Translations under genes and position numbers: made by a program | Notes under the pieces: generated by a model | Seen by the model: only the letters and a program-made list of their open reading frames with translations | What the model was told of the DNA's origin: nothing | The model's database searches: none | In this document: piece by piece, positions 52,323-63,700 of the stretch | Numbering within the stretch: position 1 is the first letter of the stretch | How the letters are laid out: each line of letters starts with the position of its first letter | DNA from: Elmis aenea | Taxonomy: Eukaryota > Arthropoda > Insecta > Coleoptera > Elmidae | Assembly: GCA_947652605.1 (NCBI GenBank) | Contig: CANTFG010000195.1 | Span: 1 to 64,000, forward strand | Length of the DNA stretch: 64,000 nt | Direction of reading: 5' to 3'

Positions 52323-55300
52323 TAATAATTTCCTAAAAATACCGTGCTTTAGTTAATACATATGTTCCTTGAGCGACTATTTCGAAACAATTTTAATTAT
52401 TGATTTGTATATCACAGAAACAGTTTATCCGTCGCCTCTTTACATGAATACAATTGTTTTGCATATGTCTTTCAATGAGTTGGTTTTAATTTTTAATAAT
52501 TTCCTAAAAATACCGTGCTTTAGTTAATACATGTGTTCCTTGAGCGACTATTTCTAAACAATTTTAATTATTGATTTGTATATCACAGGAACAGTTTATC
52601 CATCGCCTCTTTACATGAATACAATTGTTTTGCATATGTCTTTCAATGAGCTGGTTTTAATTTTTAATAATTTCCTAAAAATGCCGTGCTTTAGTTAATA
52701 CATGTGTTCCTTGAGCGACTATTTCGAAACAATTTTAATTATTGATTTGTATATCACAGGAACAGTTTATCCATCGCCTCTTTACATGAATAAAATTGTT
52801 TTGCATATGTCTTTCAATGAGCTGGTTTTAATTTTTAATAATTTCCTAAAAATGCCGTGCTTTAGATAATACATGTGTTCCTTGAGCGACTATTTCGAAA
52901 CAATTTTAATTATTGATTTGTATATCACAGGAACAGTTTATCCATCGCCTCTTTACATGAATACAATTGTTTTGCATATGTCTTTCAATGAGCTGGTTTT
53001 AATTTTTAATAATTTCCTAAAAATACCGTGCTTTAGTTAATACATATGTTCCTTGAGCGACTATTTCGAAACAATTTTAATTATTGATTTGTATATCACA
53101 GAAACAGTTTATCCATCGCCACTTTACATGAATACAATTGTTTTGCATATGTCTTTTAATGAGCTGGTTTAAATTTTTAATAATTTCCTAAAAATACCGT
53201 GCTTTAGTTAATACATATGTTCCTTGAGCGACTATTTCGAAACAATTTTAATTATTGATTTGTATATCACAGAAACAGTTTATCCATCGCCTCTTTACAT
53301 GAATACAATTGTTTTGCATATGTCTTTCAATGAGCTGGTTTTAATTTTTAATAATTTCCTAAAAATACCGTGCTTTAGTTAATACATATGTTTCTTGAGC
53401 GACTATTTCGAAACAATTTTAATTATTGATTTGTATATCACAGGAACAGTTTATCCATCGCCTCTTTACATGAATACAATTGTTTTGCATATGTCTTTCA
53501 ATGAGCTGGTTTTAATTTTTAATAATTTCCTAAAAATACCGTGCTTTAGTTAATACATACATATGTTCCTTGAGCGACTATTTCGAAACAATTTTAATTA
53601 TTGATTTGTATATCACAGGAACAGTTTATCCATCGCCTCTTTACATGAATACAATTGTTTTGCATATGTCTTTCAATGAGCGGGTTTTAATTTTTAATAA
53701 TTTCCTAAAAATACCGTGCTTTAGTTAATACATATGTTCCTTGAGCGAATATTTCGAAACAATTTCAATTATTGATTTGTATATCACAGGAACAGTTTAT
53801 CCATCGCCTCTTTACATTACTACAATTGTTTTGCATATGTCTTTCAAAGAGCTGGTTTTTAATTTTTAATAATTTCCTAAAAATACCGTGCTTTAGTTAA
53901 TACATATGTTCCTTGAGCGAATATTTCGAAACAATTTCATTTATTGATTTGTATATCACAGGAACAGTTTATCCATCGCCTCTTTACATGAATACAATTG
54001 TTTTGCATATGTCTTTCAATGAGCTGGTTTTAATTTTTAATAATTTCCTAAAAATACCGTGCTTTAGTTAATACATATGTTCCTTGAGCGACTATTTCGA
54101 AACAATTTTAATTATTGATTTGTATATCACAGGAACAGTTTATCCATCGCCTCTTTACATGAATACAATTGTTTTGCATATGTCTTTCAATGAGCTGGTT
54201 TTAATTTTTAATAATTTCCTAAAAATACCGTGCTTTAGTTAATACATATGTTCCTTGAGCGACTATTTCTAAACAATTTTAATTATTGATTTGTATATCA
54301 CAGGAACAGTTTATCCATCGCCTCTTTACATGAATACAATTGTTTTGCATATGTCTTTCAATGAGCTGGTTTTAATTTTTAATAATTTCCTAAAAATACC
54401 GTGCTTTAGTTACTACATATGTTCCTTGAGCGACTATTTCTAAACAATTTTAATTATTGATTTGTATATCACAGGAACAGTTTATCCATCGCCTCTTTAC
54501 ATGAATACAATTGTTTTGCATATGTCTTTCAATGAGTTGGTTTTAATTTTTAATAATTTCCTAAAAATACCGTGCTTTAGTTAATACATATGTTCCTTGA
54601 GCGACTATTTCTGAACAATTTTAATTATTGATTTGTATATCACAGGAACAGTTTATCCATCGCCTCTTTACATGAATACAATTGTTTTGCATATGTCTTT
54701 CAATGAGCTGGTTTTAATTTTTAATAATTTCCTAAAAATACCGTGCTTTAGTTAATACATATGTTCCTTGAGCGAATATTTCGAAACAATTTCAATTATT
54801 GATTTGTATATCACAGGAACAGTTTATCCATCGCCTCTTTACATTACTACAATTGTTTTGCATATGTCTTTCAAAGAGCTGGTTTTTAATTTTTAATAAT
54901 TTCCTAAAAATACCGTGCTTTAGTTAATACATATGTTCCTTGAGCGAATATTTCGAAACAATTTCATTTATTGATTTGTATATCACAGGAACAGTTTATG
55001 CATCGCCTCTTTACATGAATACAATTGTTTTGCATATGTCTTTCAATGAGCTGGTTTTAATTTTTAATAATTTCCTAAAAATACCGTGCTTTAGTTAATA
55101 CATATGTTCCTTGAGCGACTATTTCGAAACAATTTTAATTATTGATTTGTATATCACAGAAACAGTTTATCCATCGCCTCTTTACATGAATACAATTGTT
55201 TTGCATATGTCTTTCAATGAGCTGGTTTTAATTTTTAATAATTTCCTAAAAATACCGTGCTTTAGTTAATACATATGTTCCTTGAGCGACTATTTCTGAA

Positions 55301-56945
55301 CAATTTTAATTATTGATTTGTATATCACAGGAACAGTTTATCCATCGCCTCTTTACATGAATACAATTGTTTTGCATATGTCTTTCAATGAGCTGGTTTT
55401 AATTTTTAATAATTTCCTAAAAATACCGTGCTTTAGTTAATACATATGTTCCTTGAGCGACTATTTCTAAACAATTTTAATTATTGATTTGTATATCACA
55501 GGAACAGTTTATCCATCGCCTCTTTACATGAATACAATTGTTTTGCATATGTCTTTCAATGAGCTGGTTTTAATTTTTAATAATTTCCTAAAAATACCGT
55601 GCTTTAGTTACTACATATGTTCCTTGAGCGACTATTTCTAAACAATTTTAATTATTGATTTGTATATCACAGGAACAGTTTATCCATCGCCTCTTTACAT
55701 GAATACAATTGTTTTGCATATGTCTTTCAATGAGCTGGTTTTAATTTTTAATAATTTCCTAAAAATACCGTGCTTTAGTTAATACATATGTTCCTTGAGC
55801 GACTATTTCTAAACAATTTTAATTATTGATTTGTATATCACAGGAACAATTTATCCATCGCCTCTTTACATGAATACAATTGTTTTGCATATGTCTTTCA
55901 ATGAGCTGGTTTTAATTTTTAATAATTTCCTAAAAATACCGTGCTTTAGTTATTACATATGTTCCTTGAGCGACTATTTCGAAACAATTTTAATTATTGA
56001 TTTGTATATCACAGGAACAGTTTATCCATCGCCTCTTTACATGAATACAATTGTTTTGCATATGTCTTTCAATGAGCTGGTTTTAATTTTTAATAATTTC
56101 CTAAAAATACCGTGCTTTAGTTAATACATATGTTCCTTGAGCGACTATTTCTAAACAATTTTAATTATTGATTTGTATATCACAGGAACAATTTATTCAT
56201 CGCTTCTTTACATAAATACAATTGTTTTGCATATGTCTTTCAATGTGCTGGTTTTAATTTTTAATAATTTCCTAAAAATACCGTACTTTAGTTAATACAT
56301 ATGTTCCTTGAGCGACTATTTCGAAACAATTTTAATTATTGATTTGTATATCACAGGAACAGTTTATCCATCGCCTCTTTACATGAATACAATTGTTTTG
56401 CATATGTCTTTCAATGAGCTGGTTTTAATTTTTAATAATTTCCTAAAAATACCGTGCTTTAGTTAATACATATGTTCCTTGAGCGACTATTTCTGAACAA
56501 TTTTAATTATTGATTTGTATATCACAGGAACAGTTTATCCATCGCCTCTTTACATGAATACAATTGTTTTGCATATGTCTTTCAATGAGCTGGTTTTAAT
56601 TTTTAATAATTTCCTAAAAATACCGTGCTTTAGTTAATACATATGTTCCTTGAGCGACTATTTCGAAACAATTTCAATTATTGATTTGTATATCACAGGA
56701 ACAGTTTATCCATCGCCTCTTTACATGAATACAATTGTTTTGCATATGTCTTTCAATGAGCTGGTTTTAATTTTTAATAATTTCCTAAAAATACCGTGCT
56801 TTAGTTAATACATATGTTCCTTGAGCGACTATTTCTGAACAATTTTAATTATTGATTTGTATATCACAGGAACAGTTTATCCATCGCCTCTTTACATGAA
56901 TACAATTGTTTTGCATATGTCTTTCAATGAGCTGGTTTTAATTTT
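52323..56945. repeat. Higher-order segment, copy 2 (27 monomers, 4,623 bp)
   Basis: Direct tandem copy of the preceding segment with no net length change across the markers checked. Correspondence breaks by about 57,006, where ctaaac replaces the cgaaac expected from 52,383. Confidence 0.92.
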
Positions 56946-59371
56946 TAATAATTTCCTAAAAATACCGTGCTTTAGTTAATACATATGTTCCTTGAGCGAC
57001 TATTTCTAAACAATTTTAATTATTGATTTGTATATCACAGGAACAGTTTATCCATCGCCTCTTTACATGAATACAATTGTTTTGCATATGTCTTTCAATG
57101 AGCTGGTTTTAATTTTTAATAATTTCCTAAAAATACCGTGCTTTAGTTACTACATATGTTCCTTGAGCGACTATTTCTAAACAATTTTAATTATTGATTT
57201 GTATATCACAGGAACAGTTTATCCATCGCCTCTTTACATGAATACAATTGTTTTGCATATGTCTTTCAATGAGCTGGTTTTAATTTTTAATAATTTCCTA
57301 AAAATACCGTGCTTTAGTTAATACATATGTTCCTTGAGCGACTATTTCTGAACAATTTTAATTATTGATTTGTATATCACAGGAACAGTTTATCCATCGC
57401 CTCTTTACATGAATACAATTGTTTTGCATATGTCTTTCAATGAGCTGGTTTTAATTTTTAATAATTTCCTAAAAATACCGTGCTTTAGTTAATACATATG
57501 TTCCTTGAGCGAATATTTCGAAACAATTTCAATTATTGATTTGTATATCACAGGAACAGTTTATCCATCGCCTCTTTACATTACTACAATTGTTTTGCAT
57601 ATGTCTTTCAAAGAGCTGGTTTTAATTTTTAATAATTTCCTAAAAATACCGTGCTTTAGTTAATACATATGTTCCTTGAGCGAATATTTCGAAACAATTT
57701 CATTTATTGATTTGTATATCACAGGAACAGTTTATCCATCGCCTCTTTACATGAATACAATTGTTTTGCATATGTCTTTCAATGAGCTGGTTTAAATTTT
57801 TAATAATTTCCTAAAAATACCGTGCTTTAGTTAATACATATGTTCCTTGAGCGACTATTTCTAAACAATTTTAATTATTGATTTGTATATCACAGAAACA
57901 GTTTATCCATCGCCTCTTTACATGAATACAATTGTTTTGCATATGTCTTTTAATGAGCTGGTTTTAATTTTTAATAATTTCCTAAAAATACCGTGCTTTA
58001 GTTAATACATATGTTCCTTGAGCGACTAATCGAAACAATTTCAATTATTGATTTGTATATCACAGAAACAGTTTATCCATCGCCTCTTTACATGAATACA
58101 ATTGTTTTGCATATGTCTTTCAATGAGCTGGTTTTAATTTTTAATAATTTCCTAAAAATACCGTGCTTTAGTTAATACATATGTTCCTTGAGCGACTATT
58201 TCGAAACAATTTTAATTATTGATTTGTATATCACAGAAACAGTTTATCCATCGCCACTTTACATGAATACAATTGTTTTGCATATGTCTTTCAATGAGCT
58301 GGTTTTAATTTTTAATAATTTCCTAAAAATACCGTGCTTTAGTTAATACATATGTTCCTTGAGCGACTATTTCTAAACAATTTTAATTATTGATTTGTAT
58401 ATCACAGGAACAATTTATCCATCGCTTCTTTACATAAATACAATTGTTTTGCATATGTCTTTCAATGAGCTGGTTTTAATTTTTAATAATTTCCTAAAAA
58501 TACCGTGCTTTAGTTAATACATATGTTCCTTGAGCGACTATTTCGAAACAATTTTAATTATTGATTTGTATATTACAGGAACAGTTTATCCATCGCCTCT
58601 TTACATGAATACAATTGTTTTGCATATGTCTTTCAATGAGCTGGTTTTAATTTTTAATAATTTCCTAAAAATACCGTGCTTTAGTTAATACATATGTTCC
58701 TTGAGCGACTATTTCAAAACAATTTTAATTATTGATTTGTATATCACAGGAACAGTTTATCCATCGCCTCTTTACATGAATACAATTATTTTGCATATGT
58801 CTTTCAATGAGCTGGTTTTAATTTTTAATAATTTCCTAAAAATACCGTGCTTTAGTTAATACATATGTTCCTTGAGCGACTATTTCGAAACAATTTCAAT
58901 TATTGATTTGTATATCACAGGAACAGTTTATCCATCGCCTCTTTACATGAATACAATTGTTTTGCATATGTCTTTCAATGAGCTGGTTTTAATTTTTAAT
59001 AATTTCCTAAAAATACCGTGCTTTAGTTAATACATATGTTCCTTGAGCGACTATTTCTGAACAATTTTAATTATTGATTTGTATATTACAGGAACAGTTT
59101 ATCCATCGCCTCTTTACATGAATACAATTGTTTTGCATATGTCTTTCAATGAGCTGGTTTTAATTTTTAATAATTTCCTAAAAATACCGTGCTTTAGTTA
59201 ATACATATGTTCCTTGAGCGACTATTTCTGAACAATTTTAAATATTGATTTGTATATCACAGGAACAGTTTATCCATCACCTCTTTACATGAATACAATT
59301 GTTTTGCATATGTCTTTCAAAGAGATGGTTTTAATTTTTAATAATTTCCTAAAAATACCGTGCTTTAGTTA

Positions 59372-59379
59372 ATACATAT
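59372..59379. repeat. Left 8-bp target-site duplication of the hAT element
   Basis: ATACATAT, present once in an uninterrupted satellite C monomer (gttaatacatatgttcc) and here on both sides of the insertion. Confidence 0.93.
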
Positions 59380-59572
59380 TAGGGTTTCTTTCCCGGGATC
59401 CCGGGATCCCGGGAACCCGGGATCCCGGCCCATTTTAAGCTATTTTATATTTCCCGGGAAATGATTTCTGTCCCGGGAATTCCCGGGATTTAAAAAAAGT
59501 GTTGTTTTCGTTTATTTTGTGCTAAGATATTTGTAATACTATCATAACTTATCAGAATTTCATACTTAAAAT

Positions 59573-60054
59573 CAGGGCTCGAAACCGAAAAACATTTTGG
59601 TTAACGGTTAACCGAAATCGAGAACTTTATTTTTATAACGGTTTTTGTTGAAAAACCGGTTTTATTCCTAAAAAACCGGTTTAGTGTAAAAAACCGATTT
59701 AAATTAAGAACCGGTTTAAAAAACCGGTTAAATTAACCGGTTTTTAAAATTATTTAATGCAAAGTATGAAAAGATATTGTCTATTTATAATTTTATAATA
59801 TATGTACAATCAAGCGTTCAGTAATGACTTCTGGTAAACTAATCGCATTTAATTCAGATTTTGTATTTTTCATCGTAATTTTTATTAATAAAAGATGTTA
59901 AAAAAACCGGTTTTTTATTATTTTGGTTAAAGGTTACCGGTTTTTTTGCCTTTAAAAAAACGGTTTCGGTTTCGGTTAAAAATCACTTTTTCTGACAAAA
60001 AATAGCGGTTAACCGGTTTTTTAAACCGGTTTAAAAAACCGGTTTCATGCCCTG
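59573..60054. mobile_element. Nested 482-bp hAT-like MITE
   Basis: It begins cagggctcgaaaccg and ends with the inverted ccggtttcatgccctg, so the termini match over about 15 bases with two mismatches (CAGGGC..GAAACC). The flanks are perfect 8-bp duplications, CTTAAAAT at 59565-59572 and 60055-60062. CAGGG ends with 8-bp duplications again indicate hAT. The interior is built of many aaccggttt-type palindromes, can fold on itself extensively, and has no coding frame. It lies wholly inside the outer element and so inserted later. Confidence 0.9.
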
Positions 60055-60283
60055 CTTAAAATGTCTTTACTAATAGTAAATTACGGAAAAACTTCAAAAT
60101 AATTTTTCTCTTTTAGTATGGCGCAAAGAAGCCCGGTCTCCATTACAAAGTTAATATCTTCAAAATACTTTTACAGTTTTATTTTTGTGTACCCTGATAA
60201 TTCAAAGCAAAATAGCTTATAAATGAAATTTTATTGATAATAACGATGTTTCTTTGCTGCTAGATGCTCTCAAGACAATTTGA

Positions 60284-60420
60284 CCTATATCAATAAAGAC
60301 TGAGAGAGCATTTTATGCAGCTGGACTTTTTGTTAATAAATTAAGAAAAAAACTAATTGACTGAAGCACAGATCACCTTTGTTTTCTTAAATCAAATTAC
60401 AAAAATTCATTGTAAAAATT
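60284..60420 (+). pseudogene. Decayed hAT transposase dimerisation-domain (hATC) remnant
   Basis: In the frame of 60284 the sequence reads PISIKTERAFYAAGLFVNK then LRKKLID, a TGA, and STDHLCFLKSN. This follows the hATC pattern S...ER.FS.aG.....R..L...n.e.L.FLk.N found at the C-terminus of hAT transposases. A stop lies upstream of it and another inside it, and no other transposase region is recognisable, so it cannot be functional. Confidence 0.75.
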
Positions 60421-60713
60421 ATATTATTGTATTCATAAATATGAAATTGCAATAGAAAGGTTATAATTCCCAAATGTATGTTTCTCTCACCAATATTATT
60501 GAATTATTTGTAATAATCATGGAGCAAATGCATTACATATATGACTTGGAGTTGTTTTTAAGTAATAAACCGCTCCCTTAATTTTTTGGGTTATTAATTT
60601 TAAAATATTGACATAATTTATTACATCCCGGGATCCCGGGAAATCCCGGGACAAAGGCCGATTTCTTCCCGGAATCCCGGGACAAGCAAAATGGTCAAAT
60701 ATGAGAAACCCTA

Positions 60714-60721
60714 ATACATAT
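60714..60721. repeat. Right 8-bp target-site duplication of the hAT element
   Basis: Second ATACATAT, continuing directly into the satellite C sequence gttccttgagcg. Confidence 0.93.
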
Positions 60722-63700
60722 GTTCCTTGAGCGACTATTTCGAAACAATTTCAATTATTGATTTGTATATCACAGGAACAGTTTATCCATCGCCTCTTTA
60801 CATGAATACAATTGTTTTGCATATGTCTTTCAATGAGCTGGTTTTAATTTTTAATAATTTCCTAAAAATACCGTGCTTTAGTTAATACATATGTTCCTTG
60901 AGCGACTATTTCGAAACAATTTTAATTATTGATTTGTATATCACAGAAAAAGTTTATCCATCGCCTCTTTACATGAATACAATTGTTTTGCATATGTCTT
61001 TCAATGAGCTGGTTTTAATTTTTAATAATTTCCTAAAAATACCGTGCTTTAGTTAATACATATGTTCCTTGAGCGACTATTTCTAAACAATTTTAATTAT
61101 TGATTTGTATATCACAGGAACAGTTTATCCATCGCCTCTTTACATGAATACAATTGTTTTGCATATGTCTTTCAATGAGCTGGTTTTAATTTTTAATAAT
61201 TTCCTAAAAATACCGTGCTTTAGTTAATACATATGTTCCTTGAGCGACTATTTCAAAACAATTTTAATTATTGATTTGTATATCACAGGAACAGTTTATC
61301 CATCGCCTCTTTACATGAATACAATTGTTTTGCATATGTCTTTCAATGAGCTGGTTTTAATTTTTAATAATTTCCTAAAAATACCGTGCTTTAGTTAATA
61401 CATATGTTCCTTGAGCGACTATTTCGAAAGAACTTCAATTATTGATTTGTATATCACAGGAACAGTTTATCCATCGCCTCTTTACATGAATACAATTGTT
61501 TTGCATGTCTTTCAATGAGCTGGTTTTAATTTTTAATAATTTCCTAAAAATACCGTGCTTTAGTTAATACATATGTTCCTTGAGCGACTATTTCTAAACA
61601 ATTTTAATTATTGATTTGTATATCACAGGAACAGTTTATCCATCGCCTCTTTACATGAATACAATTGTTTTGCATATGTCTTTCAATGAGCTGGTTTTAA
61701 TTTTTAATAATTTCTTAAAAATGCCGTGCTTTAGTTAATACATGTGTTCCTTGAGCGACTATTTCGAAACAATTTTAATTATTGATTTGTATATCACAGG
61801 AACAGTTTATCCATCGCCTCTTTACATGAATACAATTGTTTTGCATATGTCTTTCAATGAGCTGGTTTTAATTTTTAATAATTTCCTAAAAATACCGTGC
61901 TTTAGTTAATACATATGTTCCTTGAGCGACTATTTCTGAACAATTTTAATTATTGATTTGTATATCACAGGAACAGTTTATCCATCGCCTCTTTACATGA
62001 ATACAATTGTTTTGCATATGTCTTTCAATGAGCTGGTTTTAATTTTTAATAATTTCCTAAAAATACCGTGCTTTAGTTAATACATATGTTCCTTGAGCGA
62101 CTATTTCAAAACAATTTTAATTATTGATTTGTATATCACAGGAACAGTTTATCCATCGCCTCTTTACATGAATACAATTGTTTTGCATATGTCTTTCAAT
62201 GAGCTGGTTTTAATTTTTAATAATTTCCTAAAAATACCGTGCTTTAGTTAATACATATGTTCCTTGAGCGACTATTTCGAAACAATTTCAATTATTGATT
62301 TGTATATCACAGGAACAGTTTATCCATCGCCTCTTTACATGAATACAATTGTTTTGCATATGTCTTTCAATGAGCTGGTTTTAATTTTTAATAATTTCCT
62401 AAAAATACCGTGCTTTAGTTAATACATATGTTCCTTGAGCGACTATTTCTGAACAATTTTAATTATTGATTTGTATATCACAGGAACAGTTTATCCATCG
62501 CCTCTTTACATGAATACAATTGTTTTGCATATGTCTTTCAATGAGCTGGTTTTAATTTTTAATAATTTCCTAAAAATACCGTGCTTTAGTTAATACATAT
62601 GTTTCTTGAGCGAATATTTCGAAACAATTTCAATTATTGATTTGTATATCACAGGAACAGTTTATCCATCGCCTCTTTACATTACTACAGTTGTTTTGCA
62701 TATGTCTTTCAAAGAGCTGGTTTTAATTTTTAATAATTTCCTAAAAATACCGTGCTTTAGTTAATACATATGTTCCTTGAGCGAATATTTCGAAACAATT
62801 TCAATTATTGATTTGTATATCACAGGAACAGTTTATCCATCGCCTCTTTACATGAATACAATTGTTTTGCATATGTCTTTCAATGAGCTGGTTTTAATTT
62901 TTAATAATTTCCTAAAAATACCGTGCTTTAGTTAATACATATGTTTCTTGAGCGACTATTTCGAAACAATTTTAATTATTGATTTGTATATCACAGAAAC
63001 AGTTTATCCATCGCCTCTTTACATGAATACAATTGTTTTGCATATGTCTTTCAATGAGCTGGTTTTAATTTTTAATAATTTCCTAAAAATACCGTGCTTT
63101 AGTTAATACATATGTTTCTTGAGCGACTATTTCGAAACAATTTTAATTATTGATTTGTATATCACAGAAACAGTTTATCCATCGCCTCTTTACATGAATA
63201 CAATTGTTTTGCATATGTCTTTCAATGAGCTGGTTTTAATTTTTAATAATTTCCTAAAAATACCGTGCTTTAGTTAATACATATGTTCCTTGAGCGACTA
63301 TTTCAAAACAATTTTAATTATTGATTTGTATATCACAGGAACAGTTTATCCATCGCCTCTTTACATGAATACAATTGTTTTGCATATGTCTTTCAATGAG
63401 CTGGTTTTAATTTTTAATAATTTCCTAAAAATACCGTGCTTTAGTTAATACATATGTTCCTTGAGCGACTATTTCTACACAATTTTAATTATTGATTTGT
63501 ATATCACAGAAACAGTTTATCCATCGCCTCTTTACATGAATACAATTGTTTTGCATATGTCTTTCAATGAGCTGGTTTTAATTTTTAATAATTTCCTAAA
63601 AATACCGTGCTTCAGTTAATACATATGTTCCTTGAGCGAATATTTCGAAACAATTTCAATTATTGATTTGTATATCACAGGAACAGTTTATCCATCGCCT

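Larger units (their letters stand above)
22667..59379. repeat. Satellite C array, 171-bp monomer, about 215 copies
   Basis: The marker gagctgg recurs every 171 bp (22688, 22859, 23030, 23200, 23371 and so on; the one 170-bp step is a single T loss). All monomers are in the same orientation. Recurrent variants define subtypes: aaatgccg with tacatgtg; gccactt with cttttaatg and ggtttaaattt; gagttgg; gagcggg; an acat insertion giving tacatacatatg; and several alleles at tttcgaaac. Subtypes recur in ordered series, so the array has higher-order structure. There is no gene: most monomers carry stops in every frame, and the few 97-codon frames arise where gttaatac became gttattac. The monomer length equals that of primate alpha satellite, but I see no sequence relation and no CENP-B box. 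Confidence 0.98.
59380..60713 (+). mobile_element. Non-autonomous hAT-type DNA transposon inserted in satellite C
   Basis: The insert begins TAGGGTTTCT and ends with the inverted copy AGAAACCCTA, flanked by the 8-bp duplication ATACATAT. Ten-base inverted ends starting TAGGG with 8-bp duplications fit the hAT superfamily. Both subterminal regions are packed with CCCGGG palindromes (about seven between 59392 and 59490, four between 60628 and 60682), which stand out in AT-rich surroundings and could be transposase-binding or foldback sequence; that function is inference. The interior holds a decayed hAT C-terminal coding remnant and a second transposon. Without the nested insert and its duplicated 8 bases the element would be about 844 bp, too short for a full transposase, so it is a deletion derivative. 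The plus strand is assigned from the coding remnant. Confidence 0.9.

Noticed and set aside
42816..56124. Three identical 97-codon frames in satellite C (42816, 51208, 55831)
   Set aside because: They arise where gttaatac mutated to gttattac, removing one stop between two monomers, and were then copied with the array. No evidence of coding.
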